The position numbers were made by a program, and so were the translations under genes. Below are positions 39,981 to 50,253 of a stretch of 64,000 bases of DNA, piece by piece. The DNA lies in the NCBI GenBank assembly GCA_949432885.1, contig CASQXY010000003.1, positions 1 through 64,000 on the forward strand, written 5' to 3'. Position 1 is the first letter of the stretch; each line of letters starts with the position of its first letter. The stretch is from an uncultured bacterium (GTDB lineage Bacteria > Bacillota > Clostridia > Christensenellales > CAG-917). The notes beneath the pieces are model-generated. The model was given only the letters and a program-made list of their open reading frames with translations, was not told where the DNA came from and made no database searches.

Positions 39981-42707
39981 ATGAAAAACACCAAAAATCT
40001 GGTGCTTATGCTTGTCGCAATAATGTTGATATGCTCAGTATGCATATTTACCGCCTGCGACGGCAAAGGTCAGCCGGTATATTATACAGTGTCATTCAAT
40101 ACCGACGGAGCGCAAGCCGTTCCGTCTCAGTCCGTTGAAGACGGCAATACGGCGGTCGAACCTTTACAGCCTACAAAGACCGGATACGTTTTCGGAGGTT
40201 GGTATAACGGGGAAACGATTTACGACTTTTCCGCTCCCGTAAAATCCGATATCACTCTTGTGGCGAGGTGGTCCGATAGACAGTATACCGTAACTTTCAA
40301 GTCGGACGGTGCGACGATTTCCACAAGCAACGTCGTTCACGGCAACAAAGTCGCAAGACCTGTCAGCGATCCGCAAAAGGCGGAGCATTATTTTAACGGC
40401 TGGCTTCTTGGCGGAAATCATTTTGATTTCAATACCCCGATAACGGCCGACGTCACAATCGAAGCGGATTGGATAAGCAATGCGTCCATAAACGCTGCGC
40501 TTCAAACTGCGCTGAGAGCGGATTACTCCAACTATACGATGGTCTATTCTGTCAACGAGGAAGTGGACGACGAAGTCTACACGATGACGTACACCTATAA
40601 GCGCGACGGCAACGACTATTATACCAAACTCGAACAGGAAGGACTGCCCACTGTCGAGCGCTGGGTCGTGTTTGACAACAGCGGCAAGATATTGGACTGC
40701 TTCTACAAGAACGGCAACGAATGGAAGAGAGGCGCTAGCGACGTTGTGCACTATTACATTCCCTTCAAATACACGGATTTGACATCGGCGGATTTCTATT
40801 ATGCCTCAGGCAAATATTTTCTGGATAACGAAAGCATGTCCTGCTTTGAATATGAAACTTTCGGAACAGTCAACTCAATGTCGCTTTCTGACGTATCCCT
40901 GACCGTGGACGGCGGGCATATCGCTCATATTGAGGGTATGATGGACGGCGAAGCAATGTCGTTTACGCAGGACGTTTCTGCGCTTGGCACGACCGAGCTT
41001 ACGCGGCCCTCATTCCCGCAATCCGTTGTGACTATCAGCAAGAATAAACTCAGCGGCGAAGACGCGGCGGGCGTGAAGACGGTAACGGAAGGCACGCCTA
41101 TCACCATCACTCAGTTGAAAGCACTGTTTACGCTGAAAATCGACGGTGTATCTCATAGCGAAAAAATCACCGATGACATCATCGATATCGGTACGCTCGA
41201 CCTTGAAAATCCCGTTGCGGGAACGTATCCGATCAGACTCGCTTACACAGCGTGGGACTGCACGGTTGCAGTAAGCGAAACGGCTGCCGTAGAGGTTAAA
41301 TCCGCTCAACCGCCCGTTAAGACTCTTGCGGATATTCTTGCGGAGGATTACACGAACGCGACGATAAAGGTAGGCGCGTATAATACCGTCAGAGACGGAA
41401 ATTGGTACGATATGACGTTCGGAATGTATCATTATTTTCTCATAGTCGACGATTCCTTCGACGGCGGATATACAAGAGTAAAGCTTGACAGGAACAACAA
41501 CATTACGTTGCAAATATCCTCTTCCGACTGGAAACAGTTTCTGCGCCTCGATTTGGTGACAGGTCTCGACGCGGGTCTGTTCGCAGACAACGGAGACGGA
41601 ACATACACGCTCGGGTCCGATAGCGAACCGAGTCAGGACGTAAAGGACGTTCTGCTTGCAATTTTCACCGACGCCTATTCTTCTAAGCCTATCACTGGCA
41701 GCATAAAGATGAGCGATGAAAGCAAGCCGTATTCGCTGACGCTGGAAGTGGCGGACGAAAAGCTGTCTAAGGTTACGGTTGCGTATTATTACGGCAACGC
41801 GTCTAAAACGTTTACTTTCACAATAAGCAACGTGGGTACTGCCGACCCGATTTCAAGTGAAGTTAAAACCGACATTGAAAACGCTTTTCATGGTTATACT
41901 GTCACGTACAAGAGCGGCGAGCACGGTACGGGTGCGGATGCGGTTTATGAAAAACAGCCGCACGGCACTTATAATTTGGCGGAAAATCCGTTTACCGCAG
42001 AAAGCGGATATGTGTTTATAGGCTGGAAAGAGGAAGGCAGCGCGGCGTCAGACCCCGTACTCCCTGTGAATAATAGCTATACGCTCACAAAAAATGCCGT
42101 ATTTGTGGCGCAGTGGTCCGTCGCCTACACAGTGACATACAAGCCGGGCGAGCACGCGCACGGAGATGATGCGGTCAGAGGAAATCTGCCCTCGGGCAAT
42201 TATACCGTTGAGAGCTGCTCTGCCGACAAATGGGCGAACATAGACAGCGGCTATACCTTTGCGGGCTGGAAACTTGAAGGCACCGATACTGTATATCAAC
42301 CCGAAGACACCTATATTCTCACCGACAATGCGGTCTTTATCGCGCAGTGGCAGGCGACGGGCTCGGATACGCCCACCTATACCATAGCGTCGGCAATCGG
42401 TTTGGGAAGCTCGCCTATGAAGATGGTGAGTGAAATACAGATAAATGAGGCGACGGGAGAGATTACGTTTACTTACACTACCTCCTCGAACCCGACAGCG
42501 CAAACTATAACCGTCACCGCAACCAAAGGCGACTATTATTTTGAAAGCGACCAATACGCGGGATATCAGATTTACGATTCTCAGATATCGACAAGCTATA
42601 CCTATGTGATAAAGCTGTCCGACGATAAGAGCACGCTGGAAGTTTGGGACTGGAACGATGACGACGAATATGCCGAGACTTGCGTAGGCACGTTTACAAA
42701 GGCATAA
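39981..42707 (+). CDS. Large lipoprotein with InlB B-repeats
   Basis: Lipobox FTAC; several 'VSFNTDGAQAV...GYVFGGWYNGE...VARW' units; AAAGGAG ribosome-binding site. Confidence 0.8.
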   Translation: MKNTKNLVLMLVAIMLICSVCIFTACDGKGQPVYYTVSFNTDGAQAVPSQSVEDGNTAVEPLQPTKTGYVFGGWYNGETIYDFSAPVKSDITLVARWSDRQYTVTFKSDGATISTSNVVHGNKVARPVSDPQKAEHYFNGWLLGGNHFDFNTPITADVTIEADWISNASINAALQTALRADYSNYTMVYSVNEEVDDEVYTMTYTYKRDGNDYYTKLEQEGLPTVERWVVFDNSGKILDCFYKNGNEWKRGASDVVHYYIPFKYTDLTSADFYYASGKYFLDNESMSCFEYETFGTVNSMSLSDVSLTVDGGHIAHIEGMMDGEAMSFTQDVSALGTTELTRPSFPQSVVTISKNKLSGEDAAGVKTVTEGTPITITQLKALFTLKIDGVSHSEKITDDIIDIGTLDLENPVAGTYPIRLAYTAWDCTVAVSETAAVEVKSAQPPVKTLADILAEDYTNATIKVGAYNTVRDGNWYDMTFGMYHYFLIVDDSFDGGYTRVKLDRNNNITLQISSSDWKQFLRLDLVTGLDAGLFADNGDGTYTLGSDSEPSQDVKDVLLAIFTDAYSSKPITGSIKMSDESKPYSLTLEVADEKLSKVTVAYYYGNASKTFTFTISNVGTADPISSEVKTDIENAFHGYTVTYKSGEHGTGADAVYEKQPHGTYNLAENPFTAESGYVFIGWKEEGSAASDPVLPVNNSYTLTKNAVFVAQWSVAYTVTYKPGEHAHGDDAVRGNLPSGNYTVESCSADKWANIDSGYTFAGWKLEGTDTVYQPEDTYILTDNAVFIAQWQATGSDTPTYTIASAIGLGSSPMKMVSEIQINEATGEITFTYTTSSNPTAQTITVTATKGDYYFESDQYAGYQIYDSQISTSYTYVIKLSDDKSTLEVWDWNDDDEYAETCVGTFTKA

Positions 42708-42736
42708 CGAAATTCGGGCATCTACCCGTTTGAATC

Positions 42737-42769
42737 AAAAAAGCAAGCCCGAAACGGACTTGCTTTTTT
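42737..42769 (+). terminator. Rho-independent terminator
   Basis: AAAAAAGCAAG-...-CTTGCTTTTTT. Confidence 0.8.
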
Positions 42770-42914
42770 CAATGTTTTTTTCAGATAAATCGCATTTATG
42801 ACGCCCGTATTTTACAACATAAATCGTCGTGTGCTTGACTTATGGGCAAACGGGTATTAAACTAATGATTACTATATTAAAACTGATAGTACGCGTTTAT
42901 GCGCGCGAGGTGTT

Positions 42915-45338
42915 ATGGACTACAAGCAAATAGAAAGCAAGTGGCAGCGTATCTGGGAAGAGACGGGACTGTATAAATTCGACAAATCCAAGGTGAACAA
43001 AAAGTTCTACTGCCTTGAAATGTTTTCTTATCCGTCGGGCGCAAAACTTCACGCGGGACACTGGTACAACTACGGACCCGCCGACACGTTTGCGAGGTTC
43101 AAGCGCATGCAGGGCTTTGAGGTGTTTCATCCGATGGGCTTCGACGCGTTCGGTTTGCCCGCGGAAAACTACGCTATAAAGACGGGCATACATCCCGAGG
43201 AAAGCACGCTCAAAAATATCGAGACCATGGAAGGTCAGCTCCGCCGCATAGGCGCAACGTACGACTGGGACTACGAGATAAAGACCTGTACTCCCGAATA
43301 CTATAAGTGGACACAGTGGATGTTTTTGCAACTCTACAAGCATGGGCTTGCGTATCGCAAGGAAGCTCCCGTCAACTGGTGTCCGTCCTGTAACACCGTG
43401 CTTGCCAACGAGCAGGCGCAGGGCGGCGTCTGCGAGAGATGCGGAAGTCAGGTTACGCACAAAAATCTCAATCAGTGGTTCTTTAAGATTACCGATTATG
43501 CGGATGAGCTTTTGGAAGGGATAGACAGGCTAGACTGGCCCGAAAAGACCAAGGCAATGCAGAAGAACTGGATAGGCAGAAGCTACGGCGGCGAAATCGA
43601 GTTCGACGTTAAGGGCTCGGACGTGAAGCTCAAAGTGTTTACGACAAGAGCGGACACAGTCTATGGCGTGACCTACGTCGTGCTCGCTCCCGAGAGTCCT
43701 ATCGTAGATATAATCACCGCTCCCGAGCAAAGAGCCGCGGTTGAGGCATACAGAGAAAGAGCGGCGGCGGCGACCGAGATAGACAGAATGTCTTCCACGC
43801 GTGAAAAGACGGGCGTGCTTACGGGCGCGTATGCTATAAATCCCGTCAACGGGAGGGAAGTGCCCGTTCTCGTCGCGGACTACGTCATCGCAAGCTACGG
43901 TACGGGCGCGGTTATGGGCGTCGCGGCGCACGACGAGAGGGATTACGTTTTTGCGCAGAAGCTCGGTTTGCCGATAGAGAGAGTTATAAAGAGCGCGGAC
44001 GGAAGCGACGACGCGCTGCCGTATACGGAGTACGGCGTGTTGGTGAACAGCGGCGAGTTTGACGGGATGACCTCCGCGGACGCGAAGACGGCTATAATCA
44101 GAAAACTTGAAAAAGAGGGCAGGGGCAGGCTTAAAACCAACTACCGTCTGCGCGACTGGCTGGTGAGCCGTCAGCGCTATTGGGGCGCGCCTATCCCCGT
44201 GATACACTGCGAGCATTGCGGAGCGGTGCCCGTCCCCGAAGAGGATTTGCCCGTGCGCCTGCCTCATAATGTAAATTTCACTCCCGACGGGGAATCGCCG
44301 CTCAAAAAATGCGACGAGTTTATGCATACCGTATGTCCCGTGTGCGGAAAGCCCGCGCACCGCGACGCGGATACTCTGGATACCTTCGTGTGTTCGAGCT
44401 GGTATTTCCTGCGCTATCCCGACAGCAAAAACGACGAAAAACCATTCGATACGGAATGGATAGACAAGGTTCTGCCCGTCGATAAATATATAGGCGGCGC
44501 GGAACACGCATGTATGCACCTGCTTTACGCGCGTTTCCTGACCAAAGCTCTGCGGGATATGGGATATCTCCATTTCGACGAGCCTTTTGTCTCGCTCGTG
44601 CATCAGGGAACGATACTGGGGCCCGACGGCAACAAGATGAGCAAGTCGCGCGGGAACGTGGTTTCTCCCGACGACAGTATAGTCAAGTTCGGCGCGGACG
44701 TGTTCAGAGTATATCTCATGTTCGGCTTTAACTACGTCGAGGGCGGACCTTGGAACGAGAGCGGATTGGAATCCGTCAACCGCTTCTTTGAGAGAATAGA
44801 GCGTGTTGTGAAAAAGTGCTTTGCTATGAGCTTTACGGACGCACCGCTCACAAAAGCGGAAAAGGAGCTCAACCGCGTGCGGCACAGCACTATAAAGAGC
44901 GTGACGAACGACCTTGCCTCGTTCTCCTTCAACACCGCTGTCGCAAGGCTTATGGAGTACGTCAACGCGATGTACGCATACGAGGTCGGTGTGGAGAAAA
45001 AGCATGCCGTATTCAAGGATTGCGCAAAGGATTTGGTGCTTTTGTTCGCGCCGTTTGCTCCGCACTTCTGCGAGGAGCTGTGGGAGGTTATGGGCGAAAA
45101 GTATTCCGTATTCAATCAGCCTTTCCCGATATGCGACGAAAGGGCGACTGTCGCGGACGAAATCGAGCTCGCCGTGCAGATAAATTCAAAACTGCGCGGA
45201 AGAGTTACGGTCGCCAACGGCGCGCCGAAAGAGGATATAGAAAGAGCCGCGCTCGACGAAATCGCTTCGCAGCTCGAGGGCAGACAGGTCAAAAAAATTA
45301 TCATCGTGCCCAATCGCCTTGTCAATATAATCGTGTAA
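42915..45338 (+). CDS. leuS: Leucyl-tRNA synthetase
   Basis: '[49 protein letters not shown]', '[14 protein letters not shown]'. Confidence 0.97.
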   Translation: MDYKQIESKWQRIWEETGLYKFDKSKVNKKFYCLEMFSYPSGAKLHAGHWYNYGPADTFARFKRMQGFEVFHPMGFDAFGLPAENYAIKTGIHPEESTLKNIETMEGQLRRIGATYDWDYEIKTCTPEYYKWTQWMFLQLYKHGLAYRKEAPVNWCPSCNTVLANEQAQGGVCERCGSQVTHKNLNQWFFKITDYADELLEGIDRLDWPEKTKAMQKNWIGRSYGGEIEFDVKGSDVKLKVFTTRADTVYGVTYVVLAPESPIVDIITAPEQRAAVEAYRERAAAATEIDRMSSTREKTGVLTGAYAINPVNGREVPVLVADYVIASYGTGAVMGVAAHDERDYVFAQKLGLPIERVIKSADGSDDALPYTEYGVLVNSGEFDGMTSADAKTAIIRKLEKEGRGRLKTNYRLRDWLVSRQRYWGAPIPVIHCEHCGAVPVPEEDLPVRLPHNVNFTPDGESPLKKCDEFMHTVCPVCGKPAHRDADTLDTFVCSSWYFLRYPDSKNDEKPFDTEWIDKVLPVDKYIGGAEHACMHLLYARFLTKALRDMGYLHFDEPFVSLVHQGTILGPDGNKMSKSRGNVVSPDDSIVKFGADVFRVYLMFGFNYVEGGPWNESGLESVNRFFERIERVVKKCFAMSFTDAPLTKAEKELNRVRHSTIKSVTNDLASFSFNTAVARLMEYVNAMYAYEVGVEKKHAVFKDCAKDLVLLFAPFAPHFCEELWEVMGEKYSVFNQPFPICDERATVADEIELAVQINSKLRGRVTVANGAPKEDIERAALDEIASQLEGRQVKKIIIVPNRLVNIIV

Positions 45339-45386
45339 TTGCAAGTCGAAATATAATAAAAACTAATAGTTTTGGAGATATAAACT

Positions 45387-46664
45387 ATGTTGGATTTAAT
45401 TAGAATCAGAAACAATCCGCAGGAAGTCGCGTCCGCGCTTGCCAAGAAAGGCTACAAAGCCGATTTTACGCAGATAATAGCTTGGGACGACGAGCGCAAG
45501 GCGACCATAACCCAAATCGAGACGCTCAAAGCGCAGAAGAATAAGGTTTCCGCACAGATACCCGTCCTGAAAAAGGCGGGACAGCCCGTCGAGCCTATCT
45601 TCGAGGAGATGAGAAAGCTGGGCGACGAGATAGCCGCGGGCGACGCGAAAATAGGTACGCTTGTGACGAGCATAAACGACGCGCTCGCCGTCATGCCCAA
45701 TATACCCGACGACGATTTGCTTAGCGGCGAAAAGGAGAACAACCAAGTCGTAATGCTGAGCGGCAAAAAGCCTGAGTTCGATTTTGAACCCAAGAACCAC
45801 GTGGATATTTGCACGGATTTGGGTCTCATCGATTATGAGAGAGGCGTCAAGCTCAGCGGCAACGGATTTTGGATTTACCGCGGCATGGGCGCAAGGCTGG
45901 AATGGGCTTTGCTCAATTATTTCGTGGAGGAGCATTTGAAGGACGGCTATGAATTTATTCTTCCTCCCTATCAGCTCGGCTACAACTGCGGCTACGGCGC
46001 AGGACAGTTCCCCAAGTTCAGCGACGAGGTGTACTGGCTGGACTGCGACGAGGATAAAAAGCGCAACAGATTTATGCTCCCCACCGCCGAAACGGCGCTT
46101 GTAAATATGTATGCGGGCGAGATAATAGACGAAAGCAAGCTCCCTATGAAGTTTTTTGCGTACTCTCCCTGTTTCAGAAAAGAGGCGGGCTCCGCGCGTA
46201 CGGAAGAGCGCGGAATGATTCGCGGACATCAGTTCAACAAGGTGGAGATGGTACAGTATGCGCATCCCGAACATAGTATGGAAGCGTTTGAGGAGCTTGT
46301 GGACAAGGCGGCGAGGCTGGTCGAAGGACTGGGTTTGCACTTCCGAGTGAGCAAGCTCGCCGCGGGGGATTGCTCCGCTTCAATGGCGAGAACGTACGAC
46401 GTGGAGCTGTGGATTCCGTCCATGGGTATTTACAAGGAATGCTCCTCCGTCAGCAACGCCAACGACTATCAGGCGCGCAGAAACAATACCCGTTTCCGCG
46501 ACGGCAAAACGGGCAAGCCGAGATTCGTTCATACGCTCAACGGCAGCGGACTTGCGACCTCCCGTCTCATCCCCGCAATAGTGGAGCAGTATCAGAATGC
46601 GGACGGAAGCGTGACCGTACCGCAAGTATTGAGGAAGTACGTCGGAGTTGACGTCATCAGATAA
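45387..46664 (+). CDS. serS: Seryl-tRNA synthetase
   Basis: 'MLDLIRIRNNPQEVASALAKKG', 'FRKEAGSARTEERGMIRGHQFNKVEMV', 'TLNGSGLATSRLIPAIVEQYQ'. Confidence 0.97.
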   Translation: MLDLIRIRNNPQEVASALAKKGYKADFTQIIAWDDERKATITQIETLKAQKNKVSAQIPVLKKAGQPVEPIFEEMRKLGDEIAAGDAKIGTLVTSINDALAVMPNIPDDDLLSGEKENNQVVMLSGKKPEFDFEPKNHVDICTDLGLIDYERGVKLSGNGFWIYRGMGARLEWALLNYFVEEHLKDGYEFILPPYQLGYNCGYGAGQFPKFSDEVYWLDCDEDKKRNRFMLPTAETALVNMYAGEIIDESKLPMKFFAYSPCFRKEAGSARTEERGMIRGHQFNKVEMVQYAHPEHSMEAFEELVDKAARLVEGLGLHFRVSKLAAGDCSASMARTYDVELWIPSMGIYKECSSVSNANDYQARRNNTRFRDGKTGKPRFVHTLNGSGLATSRLIPAIVEQYQNADGSVTVPQVLRKYVGVDVIR

Positions 46665-46688
46665 ACGGCGCATAATATCGGAGCAGCA

Positions 46689-48521
46689 ATGTACAATCCT
46701 CTCATTCACAAACGCCCGTACGGCGCAACGTACGCGGGCAAATCCACAAGTATAAAATTCCCTCTCGATTGCGAAATGCAAATCAAGAGGGTATTTATTG
46801 TGTTGCGGAAGATTTTCGGCGACGGCGCAGGACAATTCCCCGAGCTGAGATTCGAGCTGCCGTACGTCCGCACCGAAAACGGAGAGGATATTTTTTGCGG
46901 CGAGATTACGATAAACGAGTTCGGGATTTGGAATTACCGCTTCGAGGGGGAAACGGACGGCTGCGGTACGGCATTTTTCGGACGCGGTTCGGGCGGAACG
47001 GCAGTGAGGGGAGATTGGCTGCCGGAATGGCAGTTGACCGTATCGAAATGCGACTATAAAACCCCGAATTGGGCGAAACACGGAGTTATCTATCAGATTT
47101 TTGCAGATAGATTCTGCAAGGTGGGCGAGTCGCGCTTTCAAAAGCGCGGCAGGCTGCACACCTATTGGAACGAGCGTCCCGATATCGAAGAGGATGGCAA
47201 GGATTATCGCGCGGACGACTTTTTCGGAGGTAACGCAAAGGGAATAATATCGAGGCTGGATTATCTCAAATCCATGGGAGTCACGTGCATATATCTTTCG
47301 CCGATTTTCAAGTCCTCGTCGAATCACCGCTACGATACGGGAGACTATCTGCAAATCGACGAGCTGTTCGGGACGGAGGAGGAATTCCGATTTCTCGTAG
47401 CAACGGCGAGGAAAAAGGGCATAGCGGTTCTGCTCGACGGCGTATTCAATCATACGGGTGCGGACAGCAGATATTTCAACAGAGAAGGAAGCTATCCCGA
47501 GCTGGGCGCGTATCAGAGCAGGGAATCGAAGTATTACGGTTGGTACACTTTTTACGATTATCCCGCAGAGTATCACTGTTGGTGGGGGAGTACCGTCGTT
47601 CCAACCGTCAATAAAACCGCGCAGGGCTATCTCGACCTTATAATCGGCGAGGGCGGCGTTGTGGACAAGTGGAACGCCGCCGGTATCGCGGGGTGGAGAC
47701 TGGACGTCGTGGACGAGCTTCCCGTTGGATTTACGACGGAGCTGTGCAAGGCGATAAAGCGCGGAGATTCAGACAGACTTATCGTAGGAGAGGTTTGGGA
47801 GGACGTTTCCGTCAAGGTGGCGTACGGCGAGTGGAGACCGTATTTTATGGGCGAACAGCTTGACGCGGCGATGAATTATCCGTTTAAAGAGGCGATTTTG
47901 TCATATACGTTGGGGGGCGATAAACGCGCGTTTGCGGACGCGGTTTCGCTGGTGCTTGAGCATTATCCCAAGCAGAGCCTAGACGTGATGATGAACCTTA
48001 TTGACAGCCACGATACTGTGCGCGCGCTCACCTGTCTCAGCGGAGTGACTCCGCCAGAGACGAAGAGGGAAAGAGCGGATTTCAGGCTGTCCGACGAGGA
48101 GTACGCCGCGGCGAAAGAGCGGCTTAAATTCGCGTCCGCGTTGCAATACACTCTCCCGGGGGTGCCGTGCGTATACTACGGCGACGAAGCGGGCGTACAA
48201 GGCTTCGAGGACCCGCTCAATCGCGGAACTTATCCGTGGGGCGCCGAGGACGAGGAGCTTATCGAACACTATAAGGCGCTTGGAAGGATGCGCGCAAAGC
48301 ATGCCGACATCCTTGTCGGCGAGACCGTTTTTATAGATGACAGCGAGCTGTTGATTTACGAGCGCAGGAGCGCGAACGGCACAATGACGGTTTACGCCAA
48401 CGCTACGGATAAAACGGTCGTGCGCAATATAAACGGGCGCGACGCGTTTACGGGAAGAGAATTCAAAAGACTGACGGTGAAGCCGCATACGGTAAGAGCG
48501 GCCGTGCCGATAAAGGCTTAA
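46689..48521 (+). CDS. GH13 alpha-amylase/neopullulanase-family glycoside hydrolase
   Basis: 'HGVIYQIFADRF', 'VLLDGVFNHTGADSRYF', 'GWRLDVVDELP', 'VGEVWED', 'MNLIDSHDT'. Confidence 0.92.
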   Translation: MYNPLIHKRPYGATYAGKSTSIKFPLDCEMQIKRVFIVLRKIFGDGAGQFPELRFELPYVRTENGEDIFCGEITINEFGIWNYRFEGETDGCGTAFFGRGSGGTAVRGDWLPEWQLTVSKCDYKTPNWAKHGVIYQIFADRFCKVGESRFQKRGRLHTYWNERPDIEEDGKDYRADDFFGGNAKGIISRLDYLKSMGVTCIYLSPIFKSSSNHRYDTGDYLQIDELFGTEEEFRFLVATARKKGIAVLLDGVFNHTGADSRYFNREGSYPELGAYQSRESKYYGWYTFYDYPAEYHCWWGSTVVPTVNKTAQGYLDLIIGEGGVVDKWNAAGIAGWRLDVVDELPVGFTTELCKAIKRGDSDRLIVGEVWEDVSVKVAYGEWRPYFMGEQLDAAMNYPFKEAILSYTLGGDKRAFADAVSLVLEHYPKQSLDVMMNLIDSHDTVRALTCLSGVTPPETKRERADFRLSDEEYAAAKERLKFASALQYTLPGVPCVYYGDEAGVQGFEDPLNRGTYPWGAEDEELIEHYKALGRMRAKHADILVGETVFIDDSELLIYERRSANGTMTVYANATDKTVVRNINGRDAFTGREFKRLTVKPHTVRAAVPIKA

Positions 48522-48635
48522 AGTTTTTATCTCATCTCATTCTTCGACGAGGCGGAAAAGTATTTTGCGTTGCAATCCGCAAATGTTCTGTCGCGGTTTA
48601 CAAGCGTGATATCGGGTGATATAATTGTAATCTCT

Positions 48636-49511
48636 ATGAAATATAGAAGCGCGCAAAGACGTCCTTTCGGACAATATATGAAAGATCTGCTGTCCCTGTT
48701 TTTGGTGTTTTTTAAAATAGGTCTTTTTTCTTTCGGCGGCGGCTACGCGATGCTTACGCTTATAGAAGCCGAGGTCGTGGACAAGCACAAATGGATTACG
48801 AAGAGCGAGCTCGGCGACATATTTGCCATTGCGGAGAGCACTCCCGGTCCGATAGCCGTCAATACCGCCACTTTTATAGGAACAAAAAAATTCGGGGTAT
48901 TCGGAGGGATTTTCGCTACGCTGGGCGTGGTGCTGCCTTCTTTTATCATAATTTCCGTTCTTTCCGTCATATTGGGCTTTGTCAAGGATAATAAGTGGGT
49001 GAACTTCCTCTTCCGCGGAATACGCGTGGGCGTTCTCGTACTTATCGCAAAAGCGGTCATATCCTTTTTCAAGGACATGCGTAAAACGCTGTTTTCATTT
49101 GCGATTATGACGATATCATTCGTGACGGTGTTCTTCTTCAAGGCGGACGTTATATACGTCATACTCTGCACGATAGGAGTATGCTCCGTGTTCGTTGCGG
49201 TTACTGCGTATATCAACAACCGCAGATTCCACACGATAGGAACGCCCGAGTATTACAACGAGCGCATTGGAAAACCCGTTGAAAAAGATGAATATATCGG
49301 CAAAAAGGCGGAAGAACTTCACATCGTAAAATATATGCCGCAGACAGAGAGGTCGCCTATGCCATTGCCCGCAGGCAATGCGGCAAAGGCAGGGAAAAGG
49401 CGGAAGCTCCGCTTTAAAGGCGGCGTTCAATCCGAAGCGGAAGAGTGCGCTTTTGAAAATCCCGAAGACGCGCTCGTCGGACATGAAGGAAAAGAGGAGG
49501 ACAAAGCATGA
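48636..49511 (+). CDS. Chromate transporter (short CHR family, subunit 1)
   Basis: 'FFKIGLFSFGGGYAMLTLIEAEVVDKHKWITKSELGDIFAIAESTPGPIAVNTATFIG'; exact start uncertain. Confidence 0.88.
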   Translation: MKYRSAQRRPFGQYMKDLLSLFLVFFKIGLFSFGGGYAMLTLIEAEVVDKHKWITKSELGDIFAIAESTPGPIAVNTATFIGTKKFGVFGGIFATLGVVLPSFIIISVLSVILGFVKDNKWVNFLFRGIRVGVLVLIAKAVISFFKDMRKTLFSFAIMTISFVTVFFFKADVIYVILCTIGVCSVFVAVTAYINNRRFHTIGTPEYYNERIGKPVEKDEYIGKKAEELHIVKYMPQTERSPMPLPAGNAAKAGKRRKLRFKGGVQSEAEECAFENPEDALVGHEGKEEDKA

Positions 49512-50104
49512 TATATTTGGACCTCTTTTGGACTTTTTTCAAGATAGGGCTTTTTACAATCGGCGGCGGACAGGCGATGATACCCATGATTATGACCAAC
49601 GTCGTGGACAAGGGCTGGCTGTCCGAAAATGAGCTGATTGATTTCATTGCTATCAGCGAAAGCACGCCCGGACCCTTCGCGGTTAATATCGCCACATATA
49701 CGGGCATAGAGACGGCAAGCGTATTCGGCGCGATTTGCGCCACTCTCGGAGTTGTTCTGCCCTCTGTCATAATTATCATAATCGTCGCCAAACTTTTGTC
49801 GGGATTTATGAAAAAAAGAGCGGTTGGAGAGGTGTTTACAGGCGTTCGCTCGACGGTTACGGGTCTTCTTATGTCAGTGTTCGTCACGCTTGTGCTCACT
49901 ATGCTGTTCGGCATAACGGATATCAAAAACGTACAGAACGTGAGCGTGGATTATATCGGAATAGGCTTGTTTGCAGTGCTGTTCCCGCTGTCATTCCTCA
50001 AAATAAGGGGCAAAAAGATGAAGCCCATTCTTATGGTAATCATGTCCGCCGCGCTCGGCATACTCTGCTACGGGCTGTGCGATTATTTCGGCGTTCCGAT
50101 ATAA
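49508..50104 (+). CDS. Chromate transporter (short CHR family, subunit 2)
   Basis: 'FFKIGLFTIGGGQAMIPMI...ISESTPGPFAVNIATYTG'; ATGA overlap with the preceding gene. Confidence 0.88.
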   Translation: MIYLDLFWTFFKIGLFTIGGGQAMIPMIMTNVVDKGWLSENELIDFIAISESTPGPFAVNIATYTGIETASVFGAICATLGVVLPSVIIIIIVAKLLSGFMKKRAVGEVFTGVRSTVTGLLMSVFVTLVLTMLFGITDIKNVQNVSVDYIGIGLFAVLFPLSFLKIRGKKMKPILMVIMSAALGILCYGLCDYFGVPI

Positions 50105-50253
50105 AACGTACTGCAATACACAATCACAAAACTACAGCTGTAAAATTTCTTTTATTGTTTTTAATTTCGCTATTGTAAAGTCAACTCCGATAAACTATAA
50201 TGTTACAGACGGCGTATTTTCGTCGCCTAGATATATCATATCGGGAGAATTTT

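Noticed and set aside
42707-42915. T-box leader upstream of leuS (also checked before alaS, lysS and serS)
   Set aside because: No T-box consensus (AGGGUGGNACCGCG) or specifier stem visible.
43530-45065. 511-aa minus-strand ORF opposite leuS
   Set aside because: Shadow ORF; leuS motifs are clear on the plus strand.
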